Below, piece by piece: positions 29,172 through 39,962 of a stretch of DNA of 42,680 nt. The notes beneath the pieces are model-generated. The model saw only the letters and a list, made by a program, of their open reading frames with translations, searched no databases and was not told where the DNA came from. A program made the position numbers and the translations under genes. Source of the stretch: Proteus myxofaciens ATCC 19692 (GTDB lineage: Bacteria; Pseudomonadota; Gammaproteobacteria; Enterobacterales; Enterobacteriaceae); assembly GCF_001654855.1 (NCBI RefSeq), contig NZ_LXEN01000109.1:1-42680 (forward strand), in the 5' to 3' direction. The stretch's first letter is position 1. Every line of letters begins with the position of its first letter.

Positions 29172-29372
29172 AATATTTTTGATAATAAAGCATGTTGCTG
29201 CTGAATAATAGTCACCATCTTACTACAATTGATGAAAAATTTTATTATTCAGTCTGTGATTTTTGCGGGTGAGCCCCAAATATTGGTGTTATACTCTGTG
29301 ACTTTTATAAACTCCAGTCAATCAACATCACTGTAGTTTATGTCTTTACTTAATAACCTATGACCATTGACT

Positions 29373-30821
29373 ATGAAGTTTATCATTAAATTATTCCCCG
29401 AAATCACTATCAAAAGCCAATCAGTGCGTATTCGCTTTATCAAAATTCTAACGAGTAATATCCGCAATGTACTAAAAACCGTTGGTGATGATATTACCGT
29501 TGTCCGCAATTGGGATAACATTATTGTTGTCAGTAAAGATGAAAGCAAAAGCGCGGATGTTTGCGATGCATTAACACGTATTCCTGGTATCCATCACTTT
29601 TTACAAGTAGAAGAACACAGCTATACCGATTTACATAATATTTTTGAGCAGACATTTGCGGCATTTAGCCATTTGGTCGAAAACAAAACATTTTGTGTAC
29701 GCGCCAAACGTCGTGGTAAACACAGCTTTACCTCTAATGAAGTTGAACGTTATGTTGGTGGCGGTTTTAACCAACACGTTGAAAGTGCCAAAGTTAAATT
29801 AACGCGTCCTGATGTGACAATTAATTTAGAAATTGAAGATGACAAACTGATTTTAGTCAATGCAAGATATGAAGGCATTGGCGGTTTTCCTATTGGCACA
29901 CAAGAAGATGTATTATCGCTGATTTCTGGTGGTTATGATTCTGGTGTTTCAAGCTACATGTTGATGCGTCGTGGTAGTCGTGTTCACTACTGCTTCTTTA
30001 ATTTAGGTGGCTCAGCTCACGAAATTGGTGTGAAACAAGTTGCTCATTATTTATGGAACCGCTTTGGTCGTTCTCATAAAGTGCATTTTGTGGCGGTTGA
30101 TTTTGAACCCGTGGTCGCTGAAATTTTAGAAAAAGTTGAAGATGGTCAAATGGGTGTCGTACTAAAACGTATGATGGTACGAGCAGCCTCTAAAGTTGCT
30201 GAGCGTTATGGCGTGCAAGCCATCGTAACCGGTGAAGCCTTAGGCCAAGTTTCAAGCCAGACATTAACTAACTTACGTCTTATTGATAATGCGACAGATA
30301 CATTAATCTTACGTCCTTTAATTACGCATGATAAAGAAAACATCATTAATATCGCTCGCCAAATAGGAACTGAAGATTTTGCACGCACTATGCCTGAATT
30401 CTGTGGTGTTATTTCAAAAAGTCCAACAGTAAAAGCCGTTAAAGCGAAAATTGAAGCAGAAGAAGAGAAATTTGACTTCTCTATTCTTGAGCATGTTGTC
30501 GAAAATGCCAAAAATATGGATATTCGTCGTATTGCTGAAGAAACAGTTCAACAGGTGACTGAAGTTGAAATGGTCTCTGAATTTGGTGATAACGACGTTA
30601 TTTTAGATATTCGTTCACCTGAAGAGCAAGAAACTTCGCCACTGGCATTAGAAGGTGTGCAAGTTAAAGAAGTGCCTTTCTATAAACTCAGTACGCAATT
30701 TGGTGACTTGCCGAAAGAGAAAACTTATTTGCTCTATTGCGATCGCGGTATGATGAGTCGTTTACAAGCGCTTTATTTACGCGAGCAAGGTTTTGACAAC
30801 GTAAAAGTATATCGTAAGTAA
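29373..30821 (+). CDS. thiI: ThiI tRNA 4-thiouridine synthase/thiamine thiazole sulfur carrier enzyme
   Basis: Cytosolic enzyme that adenylates and thiolates U8 of tRNA and also supplies sulfur for the thiazole of thiamine. 482 residues from the ATG at 29373 ([15 protein letters not shown]), identical in start and length to E. coli; a TTG two codons upstream is not needed. N-terminal ferredoxin-like and THUMP domains (about 1-165), PP-loop [12 protein letters not shown] near residue 185, and C-terminal rhodanese domain with CDRGMMSRL (active Cys near residue 456), a feature of the enterobacterial form. A shared terminator follows. Confidence 0.98.
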   Translation: MKFIIKLFPEITIKSQSVRIRFIKILTSNIRNVLKTVGDDITVVRNWDNIIVVSKDESKSADVCDALTRIPGIHHFLQVEEHSYTDLHNIFEQTFAAFSHLVENKTFCVRAKRRGKHSFTSNEVERYVGGGFNQHVESAKVKLTRPDVTINLEIEDDKLILVNARYEGIGGFPIGTQEDVLSLISGGYDSGVSSYMLMRRGSRVHYCFFNLGGSAHEIGVKQVAHYLWNRFGRSHKVHFVAVDFEPVVAEILEKVEDGQMGVVLKRMMVRAASKVAERYGVQAIVTGEALGQVSSQTLTNLRLIDNATDTLILRPLITHDKENIINIARQIGTEDFARTMPEFCGVISKSPTVKAVKAKIEAEEEKFDFSILEHVVENAKNMDIRRIAEETVQQVTEVEMVSEFGDNDVILDIRSPEEQETSPLALEGVQVKEVPFYKLSTQFGDLPKEKTYLLYCDRGMMSRLQALYLREQGFDNVKVYRK

Positions 30822-30853
30822 TAAGATAAAAACGATGTGATATATGAATATTT

Positions 30854-30876
30854 AAAGCCACGTTTAAAGTGGCTTT
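30854..30876. terminator. Bidirectional terminator between thiI and yajL
   Basis: Stem AAAGCCAC / GTGGCTTT (30854-30861 and 30869-30876) with a T-run on the plus strand and an A-rich left side; it lies between convergent genes. Confidence 0.85.
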
Positions 30877-30879
30877 TTA

Positions 30880-31497
30880 TTACTTAATTTGTTCTCCAGT
30901 CCATTCATCTTGGTAATTATAAATACCAGGAGGCAGAATAAGCTGTTTAGCAACATCAGCGGCAACTTCTTTACCTTTTAAGCGTTCAATGATTTTTAAT
31001 GCAAAATCAACAGCTGTTGCTGGTCCTTGGCTTGTAATTAGATTGACTCTTTCATCAAAATAAACACGATAATCAACCCATTTTTTTGGTGAGATCTTAT
31101 CTTTTAATGCAGGAAAACCTGTCATATTGCCAATAGGATAAATATTATGAAATTCAAGTACCATTGAAGGGGCGGCACAAATAGCGGCAACAAGTTTATT
31201 TTCACTTTGCATTCTACGCACTTTTTCAACCACTAAAGGACTATTTCTTAGTGTTTCTGCGCCTTGTAACCCACCAGGTAAAATAATGACATCATAATGG
31301 TGATCTACAACGCGAACTAAAGGTGCATTAGCAATTAATTTAATACCTCTTGAACAGGTAATGGTGAGATCATCAACATCATCTTCTGCACTGGCAAATA
31401 TAACATTAATACCTGCTCTTACTAATAAATCTGCTGTTGTAACAACCTCTATTTCTTCACTTCCATTAGCTAGGCAGATGAGTGCTGATATGGTCAT
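30880..31497 (-). CDS. yajL: YajL, DJ-1/PfpI-family protein
   Basis: Cytosolic protein of the DJ-1 superfamily linked to protein protection under oxidative and carbonyl stress; exact activity is debated. 205 residues. The nucleophile cysteine is in [12 protein letters not shown] (near residue 106), with the acidic residue in [17 protein letters not shown] near residue 15. The C-terminus runs about nine residues beyond the E. coli end ([15 protein letters not shown]). The start is preceded by AAGGAAGG. It overlaps the 3' end of panE by 32 bp, so the two are translated as a coupled pair. Confidence 0.96.
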   Translation of the reverse strand: MTISALICLANGSEEIEVVTTADLLVRAGINVIFASAEDDVDDLTITCSRGIKLIANAPLVRVVDHHYDVIILPGGLQGAETLRNSPLVVEKVRRMQSENKLVAAICAAPSMVLEFHNIYPIGNMTGFPALKDKISPKKWVDYRVYFDERVNLITSQGPATAVDFALKIIERLKGKEVAADVAKQLILPPGIYNYQDEWTGEQIK

Positions 31498-32386
31498 AAT
31501 TGCCTTCCTTTTGTTTTATAAATTGAAAAAGATAGTTATTTTCAGGTAATACAAGACCTTGTGCTGAGGCGCGACGAATTAAATAACCAGTAATATAATC
31601 AATCTCAGTATGGCGCTGATATTTGACATCTTGGTACATTGAAGAATAATTATTTGATGTAAGCTCTATCGTATCAAGAATATATTTATAAAGATGAGAT
31701 TGAGATGTAGGTATTACACCTTCACGTTCCATCACTTGATAAACCTCATCACATACAGCTTGTACATGTTCAGAGTGCTGTAATAGTTCACCATTACGAC
31801 ACTGATAAAAAACCGTTAGCGGATTAATAACGCAATTAACGGCTAGTTTTAACCAGCTTATTGTATGAATATCATTATGCCAAGCAACATCAGGAAGCGC
31901 GTTATGCAATACCTCTGCTAAATCGCTATATTGACGAGCGGATGCATTCAAAGGACCAATATGCGTGATACCTTCAGCAGAATGAATAATATTTTGCCCT
32001 TGTTGATAAGCACCATGAGTCGTAATACCTTGTAAAAAAGGCCTTCCTTTTGTACTTTCTGATACTGCTAATTCATCAATTGTACCCATACCATTGTGAA
32101 TAAGTAGAATCGGACATTGTGCCCGAAGAAAAGGAATAAGTGCATTCACGGCATCTGAAACTTGCCAAGATTTTAAGCAAACAATAAGGAGTTCGCTTTC
32201 TGATAGCCATTCTTTTTGATTTGATAAAATACGCAGCTGAAAAGGGCTATGATTAACCGAATCAACGTTTACGTCTAGAAAAGGTTGAGGAATTCTTAAC
32301 CATCCTTGTACATCATGGGATTGCTGTATTAAACCTGCAATCCACAGTTTACCTATAGCACCACATCCTAATACGGTAATTTTCAT
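31466..32386 (-). CDS. panE: PanE 2-dehydropantoate 2-reductase
   Basis: NADPH-dependent reduction of ketopantoate to pantoate in pantothenate/CoA synthesis; cytosolic. 306 residues. N-terminal Rossmann motif [19 protein letters not shown] (GxGxxG, residues 7-12), [11 protein letters not shown] near residue 65 (catalytic Lys region), [12 protein letters not shown] near residue 95, and the C-terminal helical domain with [17 protein letters not shown] near residue 175 and [22 protein letters not shown] near residue 250. Upstream of yajL, as in E. coli; divergent from yajQ. Confidence 0.96.
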   Translation of the reverse strand: MKITVLGCGAIGKLWIAGLIQQSHDVQGWLRIPQPFLDVNVDSVNHSPFQLRILSNQKEWLSESELLIVCLKSWQVSDAVNALIPFLRAQCPILLIHNGMGTIDELAVSESTKGRPFLQGITTHGAYQQGQNIIHSAEGITHIGPLNASARQYSDLAEVLHNALPDVAWHNDIHTISWLKLAVNCVINPLTVFYQCRNGELLQHSEHVQAVCDEVYQVMEREGVIPTSQSHLYKYILDTIELTSNNYSSMYQDVKYQRHTEIDYITGYLIRRASAQGLVLPENNYLFQFIKQKEGNYDHISTHLPS

Positions 32387-32581
32387 CCTGTCTCTTCTTT
32401 TGTATCAACCTAAACAGGTTTATTCACTATGACGTTTAAATTATAACATTGATTTTTACATGTTGTTTAATACGTTTCTTTCTTGTATTCAGTATTAATT
32501 TGATATTCAGTGCGCAATACTTTTTTGCAATGCTAAAAACAGCTATCATTTATATTGTTTTTATTTATTGAGGAAGAAAGA

Positions 32582-33073
32582 ATGCCATCTTTTGATATCG
32601 TATCTGAAGTTGACTTACATGAAGTGCGTAATGCAGTTGAAAATGCACAACGTGAACTGACGACTCGTTGGGATTTTCGTAATGTTGAAGCAAGCTTTGA
32701 ATTAAATGAAAAAGCAGAATCCGTTAAAGCAACCAGTGAGTCAGACTTTCAGGTACAACAGTTGTTAGATATTCTGCGTGAGAAAATGGCAAAACGAGGG
32801 ATTGATGGTGCAGTTTTAAATATCCCTGAAGAGATGACTCATAGTGGAAAAATGTATAGCGTGGAAGCAACGCTAAAGCAGGGAATTGATACTCCACTTG
32901 CTAAGAAAATTGTGAAATTAATTAAAGATAGCAAACTTAAAGTACAAGCACAAATTCAAGGTGAACAAGTGCGAGTGACAGGTAAATCTCGTGATGATTT
33001 ACAAGCGGTGATGAAATTGGTGAGAGAAGGTGAATTAGGTCAGCCTTTCCAATTTAACAATTTCCGCGATTAA
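32582..33073 (+). CDS. yajQ: YajQ nucleotide-binding protein
   Basis: Small cytosolic protein of the UPF0234 family; homologues bind nucleotides, cyclic di-GMP in some bacteria. 163 residues from the ATG at 32582 ([20 protein letters not shown]), preceded by GAGGAAGAAAGA; the frame is open 27 bases further upstream without need. Two ferredoxin-like repeats, with [14 protein letters not shown] near residue 27 and [28 protein letters not shown] near residue 120. An 8-base direct repeat TATTCAGT occurs twice upstream (32486, 32504). It is convergent with yajR. Confidence 0.96.
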   Translation: MPSFDIVSEVDLHEVRNAVENAQRELTTRWDFRNVEASFELNEKAESVKATSESDFQVQQLLDILREKMAKRGIDGAVLNIPEEMTHSGKMYSVEATLKQGIDTPLAKKIVKLIKDSKLKVQAQIQGEQVRVTGKSRDDLQAVMKLVREGELGQPFQFNNFRD

Positions 33074-33088
33074 TATTAATCAGTAATG

Positions 33089-33128
33089 AAAATGCGCTAT
33101 AACTGAGAATTCGTTATTAGCGCATTTT
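33089..33128. terminator. Bidirectional terminator between yajQ and yajR
   Basis: Stem AAAATGCGCT / AGCGCATTTT (33089-33098 and 33119-33128), extended inside by ATAAC / GTTAT, between convergent genes. Confidence 0.88.
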
Positions 33129-33141
33129 TAGAATTATCTAC

Positions 33142-34512
33142 TTATAGCGTAGTGACTAGTGACTCTAATGTTTTTCTTGTTGTCAGCTTAGTATCTACTT
33201 TAATATAAGCACTTTGCTCATCTGCAATTATTACGGCTTCATTTACGCCTGGTTGTTGTTTAAATATATGCTTGAGTTTATCTTGTTGAGCTAACGATAA
33301 GCTTTTAGGCAACTCAATACGTAAACTACTGACATAAGGCGGTTGGCGTAAGGTTAAACTCACAATAAACCAAATAAAGCCAATAAATAGACATCCACCA
33401 AATACGGTTTGAGCGTCATAATGCTGGTAAAGCCAACCTCCTAATATCCCACCTAATGCCACACCAAGAAATTGGCTGGTGGAATAAATTCCCATTGCTG
33501 TTCCTTTATAACCCGCTGGTGCTTCTTTACTGATAAGTGAAGGCAATAAAGCCTCCATAATATTAAACCCAATAAAGAAAACCTGAATACCAGCAATAAT
33601 TAACCATAGTGTTGCATCTGCACTGATTAAAATCGCTTGAGCAATAATTAAAAAGAAAATACACAAAAGAAACACTTGCTTCATTTTTCGCTGTTTTTCA
33701 GCATAAATAATAAAAGGAAGCACAGTAATAAAGGCAATAAGCATGGTAATAAGATAAACAATCCAATGTTTTTCTGGTGATAAACCTGCGTTACTCATAA
33801 CAAGAGGAAGGGCAACAAATGCTGACATTAATAATGTATGTAGTGAAAAAATACCGAAATTTAATTTAAGAAGTTGTGAATCAAATAAGACTTTTTTGAC
33901 ACTACCACGGACAAATCCTGATTCGCGATTAACAATATGGTTTTCACTATTAGGTACTGTGAATAGCGTAATAATAATACCACCAAAAGCGAGTAGGGCA
34001 ATTCCCCAGAATAAACCATTCAAACCAAAGATATGTGTTAATACAGGCCCTAATACGAGTGCGAGAGCAAATGTTATTCCAAAGCTAATACCAATAAATG
34101 CCATCGCTTTAGTGCGATTTTGTTCTCGAGTTAAGTCAGATAATAATGCCATAACTGCCGCTGATATCGCACCTGCCCCTTGTAATGCGCGACCAATAAT
34201 TACACCATAAATATTAGTGCTTAATGCCGCAATAATACTGCCAATGATAAAAATGATTAGCCCAAATATAATCATTGGTTTTCTGCCAAATTTATCAGAG
34301 AAGAAACCAAATGGAATTTGAAATATTGCTTGTGTTAACCCATAAATACCAATTGCTAATCCAATCAGTGACTCAGTAGCATACTGTAATTGAAGGCCGT
34401 AAGTGGTAATGACAGGAAGTACCATAAACATGCCAAGCATGCGAAGAGAGAAAACTGTGCCAAGTCCCCAAGTTGCTTTTCGCTCGAGAGGGGTCATTTT
34501 ATTATCATTCAT
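33142..34512 (-). CDS. yajR: YajR major facilitator superfamily transporter
   Basis: Inner-membrane efflux-type carrier of unknown natural substrate. 456 residues, as in E. coli. Twelve membrane segments; MFS motif A FGFFSDKFGRKPMI at the loop between helices 2 and 3 (near residue 71); a second family stretch GRALQGAGAISAAVMALLSDL near residue 107; EALLPSLISKEAPAGYKGTAMGIYSTSQFLG near residue 330. The last about 65 residues after PPYVSSLRIELPKS form the cytosolic YAM domain known from the E. coli structure. Start MNDNKMTPLER agrees with E. coli. Confidence 0.96.
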   Translation of the reverse strand: MNDNKMTPLERKATWGLGTVFSLRMLGMFMVLPVITTYGLQLQYATESLIGLAIGIYGLTQAIFQIPFGFFSDKFGRKPMIIFGLIIFIIGSIIAALSTNIYGVIIGRALQGAGAISAAVMALLSDLTREQNRTKAMAFIGISFGITFALALVLGPVLTHIFGLNGLFWGIALLAFGGIIITLFTVPNSENHIVNRESGFVRGSVKKVLFDSQLLKLNFGIFSLHTLLMSAFVALPLVMSNAGLSPEKHWIVYLITMLIAFITVLPFIIYAEKQRKMKQVFLLCIFFLIIAQAILISADATLWLIIAGIQVFFIGFNIMEALLPSLISKEAPAGYKGTAMGIYSTSQFLGVALGGILGGWLYQHYDAQTVFGGCLFIGFIWFIVSLTLRQPPYVSSLRIELPKSLSLAQQDKLKHIFKQQPGVNEAVIIADEQSAYIKVDTKLTTRKTLESLVTTL

Positions 34513-34633
34513 GGATTACCTCATATTACTGATGCCCTCATTGTAATGGCATTTTTCCGTGAGGTTAATCAATAAATGGCATAAAAAAAGGACAAAATTG
34601 TACTGATATCACCTTGAAAGGCAATCGCAAATA

Positions 34634-34664
34634 AAAAAGCCAGTCACAATATGACTGGCTTTTT
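34634..34664. terminator. Intrinsic terminator of the cyo operon
   Basis: Stem AAAAAGCCAGTCA / TGACTGGCTTTTT (34634-34646 and 34652-34664), CAATA loop; strong in both directions. It lies between cyoE and yajR, which are on the same strand. Confidence 0.93.
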
Positions 34665-34693
34665 TGTTTTCTGCTGTTATGACTGAATTTGTC

Positions 34694-35578
34694 TTATCTT
34701 AAATAAGCAAGAACCGTTTCCGTTGAACTAGTTGGATCAACAGACATCATAACGCTTAATGATGTGATGGCGACAATTGAGAAAATAAATAATTTTCTTG
34801 CCCATACTTTATCATTGGTTGCTTTATAACCCGATAAAGCCATGCCTAACCACCATATACTGACAGCTGATGCAACAATCAGATATTTATAACCTGCATA
34901 GCCAACGAGAGTTAGCATTAAGGTCGCAATCATAAAGGCCAAAATATAAAGAATAATATGGCGTTTAGCGACAGAGATACCTTTAATAACAGGTAAAACA
35001 GGGATATTTGCAGCTTGATAGTCTTTAAAACGGAAAATAGCAATGGCATAAGAGTGAGGCATTTGCCATAAACTAAAGATCAGTAATAGGATAACTGCAC
35101 CTGCATCAAACTCACCACTGACAGCACAGTAACCAATAACAGGTGGTGCAGAGCCAGATAAGCTACCGATTAATGTGCCATAAACAGATTTACGTTTCAT
35201 GTAGAGGCTATAAACCCCAACATAAATAATAAAGCCGAAAACAGCGATAGACATTGCCAGAGGGTTGGCTGCTACATAGAGCAGCACAACACCCGCAATA
35301 CCTAATACTGAGGCATAAATCAGACTAGCTGTGGGATTGATTAATCCTTTAACTAATGGACGATTCTTCGTTCTTTCCATGATTCGGTCGATATCACGGT
35401 CAATATAGTTGTTAAAAACACAACCAGAAGCAACGACCAGAGACACACCAAGTAGAGTCGCGAAAAATAGGGGGTAGTCAATCTCGCCTTTTGAGGCGAG
35501 AAGGAAACCACCTATCACAGAAATTAAATTTCCGAAGATAATTCCTGGTTTGGTGACTTGTAGGTATTGCTTAATCAT
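34694..35578 (-). CDS. cyoE: CyoE protoheme IX farnesyltransferase (heme O synthase)
   Basis: Inner-membrane UbiA-family prenyltransferase that adds a farnesyl group to heme B, giving heme O for the bo3 oxidase. 294 residues from the ATG at 35578 ([17 protein letters not shown]), aligned with E. coli; the longer frame to 35821 only shadows cyoD. First aspartate motif [19 protein letters not shown] near residue 67 and the second conserved loop [21 protein letters not shown] near residue 190; about nine membrane segments. It lies 11 bp from cyoD. Confidence 0.97.
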   Translation of the reverse strand: MIKQYLQVTKPGIIFGNLISVIGGFLLASKGEIDYPLFFATLLGVSLVVASGCVFNNYIDRDIDRIMERTKNRPLVKGLINPTASLIYASVLGIAGVVLLYVAANPLAMSIAVFGFIIYVGVYSLYMKRKSVYGTLIGSLSGSAPPVIGYCAVSGEFDAGAVILLLIFSLWQMPHSYAIAIFRFKDYQAANIPVLPVIKGISVAKRHIILYILAFMIATLMLTLVGYAGYKYLIVASAVSIWWLGMALSGYKATNDKVWARKLFIFSIVAITSLSVMMSVDPTSSTETVLAYLR

Positions 35579-35589
35579 AGTAACAACTC

Positions 35590-35922
35590 TTAATCCATCA
35601 TCATATTGATGTTCAGATTGTACATAATCCACAGTGAGCCTATTACGACAATACCAATAATAAGCAATGTGAACAGAAATGCGACGACATTCCAACGCTC
35701 TTCTGATGATGTGTTCATATGTAAGAAACAAACTAAGTGAACAACAATTTGTACAACTGCCATAGCGACAACAGTCCACAGAATTGTTGATGGTGTAGCT
35801 GTTCCTTCCATTACCATCCAAAACGGAATAACGGTAAGGATAACAGACAGAATGAAGCCAATAAGGTAAGACTTCATACTACCGTGGCTTGCGCCTGAAG
35901 GAGAGGTATTTGAATGACTCAT
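35590..35922 (-). CDS. cyoD: CyoD cytochrome bo3 oxidase subunit IV
   Basis: Small inner-membrane subunit of the quinol oxidase, thought to help assembly around CuB. 110 residues from the ATG at 35922, which overlaps the cyoC stop as TAATG. Three membrane segments; typical sequence [28 protein letters not shown], then [14 protein letters not shown] (near residue 65) and the asparagine/methionine end NLNINMMMD. Confidence 0.97.
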   Translation of the reverse strand: MSHSNTSPSGASHGSMKSYLIGFILSVILTVIPFWMVMEGTATPSTILWTVVAMAVVQIVVHLVCFLHMNTSSEERWNVVAFLFTLLIIGIVVIGSLWIMYNLNINMMMD

Positions 35923-36533
35923 TACATAGCCCCCATCAGATAAACGACAGTGAAGACACAGATCCAAACAACATCAAGGAAGTGCCAGAATAGGCTTAAG
36001 CAACTTAAGCGAGTACGGTTGACTTCAGTTAAGCCACGACGAGAAACTTGGATCATCATAATCACAATCCAAATTAAGCCTGCAGTAACGTGAAGTCCGT
36101 GTGTTGAAACTAAAGCGAAGAACGCAGATAAGAAACCACTACGATCTGGGCCATAACCTTCAGAGATTAATTCATGGAATTCGTAGACTTCCATGATGAC
36201 AAAGCCTAATCCGAATAAGAAAGTAACAAATAGCCAAAGGTTAACTTTAGCAACACTTCCTTTATTCATGCTAAGCATGGCAAAGCCAAAAGTGATACTA
36301 CTAAATAGTAGTAAGAAAGTTTCAACTAAAACAAAAGAGAGATTAAAGATATCTTTACCTGATGGGCCACCCGCTGTTCCGTTAACCAGTACGGCATAGG
36401 TTGCGAATAAGCTTGCAAACAGAATAAGGTCGCTCATTAGGTAGATCCAGAAGCCGAATACTTTCGTCGCCCCTGCATCGTGATGCCCATGATCCTCATG
36501 GGCGTTTGTGTTATGTAAAGTTTGAGTAGACAT
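35922..36533 (-). CDS. cyoC: CyoC cytochrome bo3 oxidase subunit III
   Basis: Integral membrane subunit of the oxidase. 203 residues, five membrane segments. Starts with a histidine-rich stretch ([23 protein letters not shown]) and contains [16 protein letters not shown] near residue 34 and [20 protein letters not shown] near residue 143, matching COX3-type proteins. Its start codon overlaps the cyoB stop (TAATG), as does its own stop with cyoD, so translation of the three is coupled. Confidence 0.97.
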   Translation of the reverse strand: MSTQTLHNTNAHEDHGHHDAGATKVFGFWIYLMSDLILFASLFATYAVLVNGTAGGPSGKDIFNLSFVLVETFLLLFSSITFGFAMLSMNKGSVAKVNLWLFVTFLFGLGFVIMEVYEFHELISEGYGPDRSGFLSAFFALVSTHGLHVTAGLIWIVIMMIQVSRRGLTEVNRTRLSCLSLFWHFLDVVWICVFTVVYLMGAM

Positions 36534-38515
36534 TATTTCACACCTGCTTTTTTCAGTTCTTCATAATGCTTATTCTCGATAGCTTCAATTTCTGGAACTT
36601 GTACATAGTAATCAACATCGGTATCGAAGCTTTTTACAATCCAAGTCACAATCATGCCTGCGAAGCCAACGATAGCTAACCACCAGATATGCCAGATCAT
36701 GGCAAAACCAAAGATTAAGCTGAATGCTGAAATAATCACACCTGCGCTAGTATTTTTAGGCATATGGATTGGTTCATATTTAGCTGGGCGCTGATAAGCA
36801 GTGCCTTTTTCTTTCTGATCCCACCACTCATCACGAGTTTGTACGTGTGGCTCTGTAGCAAAGTTATAGAAAGGTGCTGGTGATGAAATAGACCATTCAA
36901 GCGTACGACCACCCCATGGGTCACCTGTTAAATCACGGTTTTGGTGACGATCGCGGATACTGACGTAGACTTGAATAACTTGGCAAAGAATACCGAGTGC
37001 GATTAATGCAGCACCACCCGCAGCAACCATCAGCATGAGATGGAACTCAGGGTTGATATTTTGGCTTAAACGACGAGTCATACCCATAAAGCCAAGAATA
37101 TACAGAGGCATAAACGCCATGAAGAAACCGATAAACCAGAACCAGAATGCACGGATACCCCATTTCTCATTAAGTGTGAAACCAAATGCTTTAGGGAACC
37201 AATATGTCATACCAGCGAAACATCCAAATACCACACCACCGATAATAACGTTATGGAAGTGAGCAATTAAGAATAAGCTGTTATGTAAAACAAAGTTTGC
37301 ACCAGGAACGGCAAGCAGAACACCCGTCATACCACCAACTGAGAAGGTGATAAGGAAACCGATAGTCCATAACATCGGGCTTTTATATTCGATACGACCT
37401 TGATACATCGTAAACAGCCAGTTAAATATTTTAACTCCTGTCGGTACAGCGATTATCATTGTAGCGATACCAAAGAAGGCGTTGACGTTCGCGCCAGACC
37501 CCATGGTAAAGAAGTGGTGTAACCAAACAATAAATGACAATACGGTAATAACAACGGTTGCACCGACTAATGAGGTATAACCAAATAGCCGTTTTTTGGA
37601 GAAGGTCGCTGTCACTTCAGAGAAGACACCAAACACAGGAAGGACAAGAATATAAACTTCTGGGTGACCCCAAGCCCAAACAAGGTTGATATACATCATC
37701 ATGTTACCGCCCATATCATTGGTAAAGAAGTGCGTACCAAGATAGCGGTCTAGCGTTAGAAGTGTAATCGTCACGGTTAAGATTGGGAATGCAGCAATAA
37801 TCAATACGTTAGTACATAACGCAGCCCATGAGAACACCGGCATTTTCATCATGCTCATACCAGGTGCACGCATACGTAAGATAGTAGCGAAGAAGTTCAC
37901 ACCCGTTAATAGTGTACCGATACCGGATATCTGTAAACTCCATATCCAATAATCGACCCCGACACCTGGGTTATACTCCAATCCTGAAAGCGGTGGATAT
38001 GCTAACCAACCTGTTTGTGCGAATTCACCCACACCTAAAGAAAGGTTGATAAGAACAACACCGACAACGAAGAACCAGAAGCTCAGTGAGTTTAGGAATG
38101 GGAATGCCACATCACGTGCACCAATTTGTAGTGGTACAACGAGGTTCATCAGACCCACAACGAAAGGCGTTGCCATGAAGAAAATCATGATAACGCCATG
38201 TGCAGTAAAAATCTGATCATAGTGATGAGGCGGTAAGAAACCGGCTTCACCCGCAGAGGCTAAAGCTTGTTGGCTTCTCATCATAATCGCATCTGCAAAG
38301 CCACGTAACATCATGACCATTGCAACGACAATATACATAATACCAATTTTTTTATGGTCAACAGAAGTCAACCATTCGCTCCATAACCACTTCCATTTAC
38401 GGAAATAAGTTAATAAGCCAACAACAGCAAGCCCACCAATAACAATACCTAGTAAAGTAAATACAATAATAGGTTCGTGTAGTGGGACTGCGTCAAGAGT
38501 TAATTTTCCGAACAT
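36533..38515 (-). CDS. cyoB: CyoB cytochrome bo3 oxidase subunit I
   Basis: Catalytic heme-copper subunit that oxidises ubiquinol and reduces oxygen to water with proton pumping; inner membrane. 660 residues, about 15 membrane segments. Metal ligands are visible: [11 protein letters not shown] (low-spin heme His near residue 106), [11 protein letters not shown] with the His-Tyr cross-link pair near residue 284, HHFFTMG (CuB ligands) near residue 333, and [12 protein letters not shown] near residue 420 with the heme ligands. The C-terminal [17 protein letters not shown] is typical of quinol oxidases. Confidence 0.98.
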   Translation of the reverse strand: MFGKLTLDAVPLHEPIIVFTLLGIVIGGLAVVGLLTYFRKWKWLWSEWLTSVDHKKIGIMYIVVAMVMMLRGFADAIMMRSQQALASAGEAGFLPPHHYDQIFTAHGVIMIFFMATPFVVGLMNLVVPLQIGARDVAFPFLNSLSFWFFVVGVVLINLSLGVGEFAQTGWLAYPPLSGLEYNPGVGVDYWIWSLQISGIGTLLTGVNFFATILRMRAPGMSMMKMPVFSWAALCTNVLIIAAFPILTVTITLLTLDRYLGTHFFTNDMGGNMMMYINLVWAWGHPEVYILVLPVFGVFSEVTATFSKKRLFGYTSLVGATVVITVLSFIVWLHHFFTMGSGANVNAFFGIATMIIAVPTGVKIFNWLFTMYQGRIEYKSPMLWTIGFLITFSVGGMTGVLLAVPGANFVLHNSLFLIAHFHNVIIGGVVFGCFAGMTYWFPKAFGFTLNEKWGIRAFWFWFIGFFMAFMPLYILGFMGMTRRLSQNINPEFHLMLMVAAGGAALIALGILCQVIQVYVSIRDRHQNRDLTGDPWGGRTLEWSISSPAPFYNFATEPHVQTRDEWWDQKEKGTAYQRPAKYEPIHMPKNTSAGVIISAFSLIFGFAMIWHIWWLAIVGFAGMIVTWIVKSFDTDVDYYVQVPEIEAIENKHYEELKKAGVK

Positions 38516-38518
38516 GCC

Positions 38519-39469
38519 TTATTCCTCTGCTCCTGCATGTGCCGCGTGGCCCATGTTCATATTCATTTCTGCATCAGGATTTGCAGTATGATTAGCGCTT
38601 GTGTGAGCACCGTGGCCTGTATGACCAAATTTAGAAATGACTTCTTGGAATAATTTTGGTTTCACACTTGAGTAATATGCCACTGGGTTTTTCTGGCTTG
38701 GTTTAGCCAGTTCATCGAAAGCGGCCATAGTGTCTAGCGTATCTGATGACTGCTTAACTTTCTCAACCCATGCATCGAAACTAGCACGATCAGGTGTAGC
38801 TATTGCTGTAAATTTCATATCAGAGAAGCCATGTCCGCTATAACTCGCTGACATACCTGGATATTCACCTGGTTCATTTGCAATAAGATGCAGTTTGGTT
38901 TGCATTCCTGCCATCGCATAGATTTGACCACCTAAACGAGGGATAAAGAATGAGTTCATAACAGAGTCAGATGTGATTTTGAAATTCACAGGAACATTGC
39001 TAGGGAATGCCAGTTCGTTAACTGTTGCAATGCCTTGTTCTGGGTAGACGAATAACCATTTCCAATCCATTGAGATAACTTCAATGGTGACTGGTTTTTC
39101 TGTTGATACAAGTGGTTTGTAAGGATCAAGCTCATGGGTTGTTTTCCATGTGATGCTTGCCAAAATCACGATAATAATAATTGGTACAGTCCAAACGACA
39201 AGTTCAATTTTATTAGAGTGAGCCCAATTAGGGCGGTAAGTGGCTTTAGTATTGGATTGGCGGTAACGATAGGCGAAAACGATCACCATTAGTATTACCG
39301 GTATCACAACAATCAACATTAAACCAAGCGCTATTAGGATTAATGTTTTTTGCTCAGCGCCGATAGCGCCCTTGGGATTCATCAATGCCATATCGCAACC
39401 GCTCAATAATAGAGCCGCTGCTAATAGCGATAATGTCCCAATACTTTTTATGTATTTCATAAGTCTCAT
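38519..39469 (-). CDS. cyoA: CyoA cytochrome bo3 oxidase subunit II, lipoprotein
   Basis: Quinol oxidase subunit II, without the CuA site of cytochrome c oxidases. 316 residues if started at ATG 39469 ([11 protein letters not shown], like E. coli MRLRKYNKSLG); ATG 39460 is an alternative and TTG 39481 is not needed. Lipobox LLLSGC gives a lipid-anchored N-terminus, then two membrane helices and a periplasmic cupredoxin domain ([19 protein letters not shown] near residue 135, [19 protein letters not shown] near residue 170). The tail is rich in His and Met ([28 protein letters not shown]). First gene of cyoABCDE; cyoB follows after 3 bp. Confidence 0.97.
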   Translation of the reverse strand: MRLMKYIKSIGTLSLLAAALLLSGCDMALMNPKGAIGAEQKTLILIALGLMLIVVIPVILMVIVFAYRYRQSNTKATYRPNWAHSNKIELVVWTVPIIIIVILASITWKTTHELDPYKPLVSTEKPVTIEVISMDWKWLFVYPEQGIATVNELAFPSNVPVNFKITSDSVMNSFFIPRLGGQIYAMAGMQTKLHLIANEPGEYPGMSASYSGHGFSDMKFTAIATPDRASFDAWVEKVKQSSDTLDTMAAFDELAKPSQKNPVAYYSSVKPKLFQEVISKFGHTGHGAHTSANHTANPDAEMNMNMGHAAHAGAEE

Positions 39470-39524
39470 CCAACGACCCAAATGACAAAGGTTCTATTGT
39501 TGTTTCATCAGTATCAGTAAGGGC

Positions 39525-39553
39525 ATTTTACGGTAAGGTTGCGACAGTGTAAA
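39525..39553 (-). promoter_or_regulatory. Predicted cyo promoter
   Basis: On the minus strand -35 TTTACA (39553-39548), 17-bp spacer, -10 TAAAAT (39530-39525); the start would be near 39518, about 50 bases before the cyoA ATG. Confidence 0.7.
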
Positions 39554-39591
39554 CAATTGTAATGGTAAGTAAGTGGTTGGTTGGTGTTTTG

Positions 39592-39607
39592 TGTTAATGT
39601 GATCACA
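39592..39607 (-). promoter_or_regulatory. CRP-like site upstream of cyo
   Basis: TGTTA-ATGTGA-TCACA, one mismatch from TGTGA-N6-TCACA. Its centre is about 82 bp upstream of the predicted cyo start, a helically allowed class I position. CRP activation of cyo is known in E. coli. Confidence 0.55.
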
Positions 39608-39829
39608 AGTAATTAAATTATTATATAAATGTTAATTTAACCTGTGGGTATTAACTATACTTTCATAAATTAGCATGTTTATAAAATAAATACATGATTT
39701 TACGAACAAAACTGTTATGAATATGTAAGAAAATGTGTTTGGTTTCCTTTTAAATAATTGAGTGAATGTTAGTAATTAATAGCATAGATATTCATTATGG
39801 CAAATTTTAATATATGAAATTTAAGATTA

Positions 39830-39848
39830 AATAATCATTATCATTATT
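39830..39848. promoter_or_regulatory. Fur-box-like sequence upstream of cyoA
   Basis: On the minus strand AATAATGATAATGATTATT matches the 19-bp Fur consensus GATAATGATAATCATTATC at 16 positions. It is about 310 bp upstream of the predicted cyo promoter. Confidence 0.55.
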
Positions 39849-39862
39849 TGTTATTCTTTTTT

Positions 39863-39893
39863 TGATTTTTTAGGCTTAAAAATCAGTTTTTTT
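39863..39893 (+). terminator. Plus-strand intrinsic terminator with no known gene
   Basis: Stem TGATTTTT / AAAAATCA (39863-39870 and 39878-39885) followed by G and seven T on the plus strand. No plus-strand gene lies upstream for several kilobases. The AT-rich stem is weak, so this could be chance. Confidence 0.45.
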
Positions 39894-39912
39894 ACTAAGT
39901 CTTTAAAAACAC

Positions 39913-39942
39913 TTCCTGTGAATAAAAAGGTATTCACAGGAA
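39913..39942 (-). terminator. Terminator of the Tsx-like gene
   Basis: Perfect 12-bp stem TTCCTGTGAATA / TATTCACAGGAA, followed on the minus strand by AGTGTTTTTAAAG, 20 bp after the stop codon. Confidence 0.85.
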
Positions 39943-39962
39943 TAAAAATTAACAATTTTTCA

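Noticed and set aside
35579-35821. Extended CyoE start at 35821
   Set aside because: The extra residues are a shadow of cyoD in another frame; the conserved CyoE start is at 35578.
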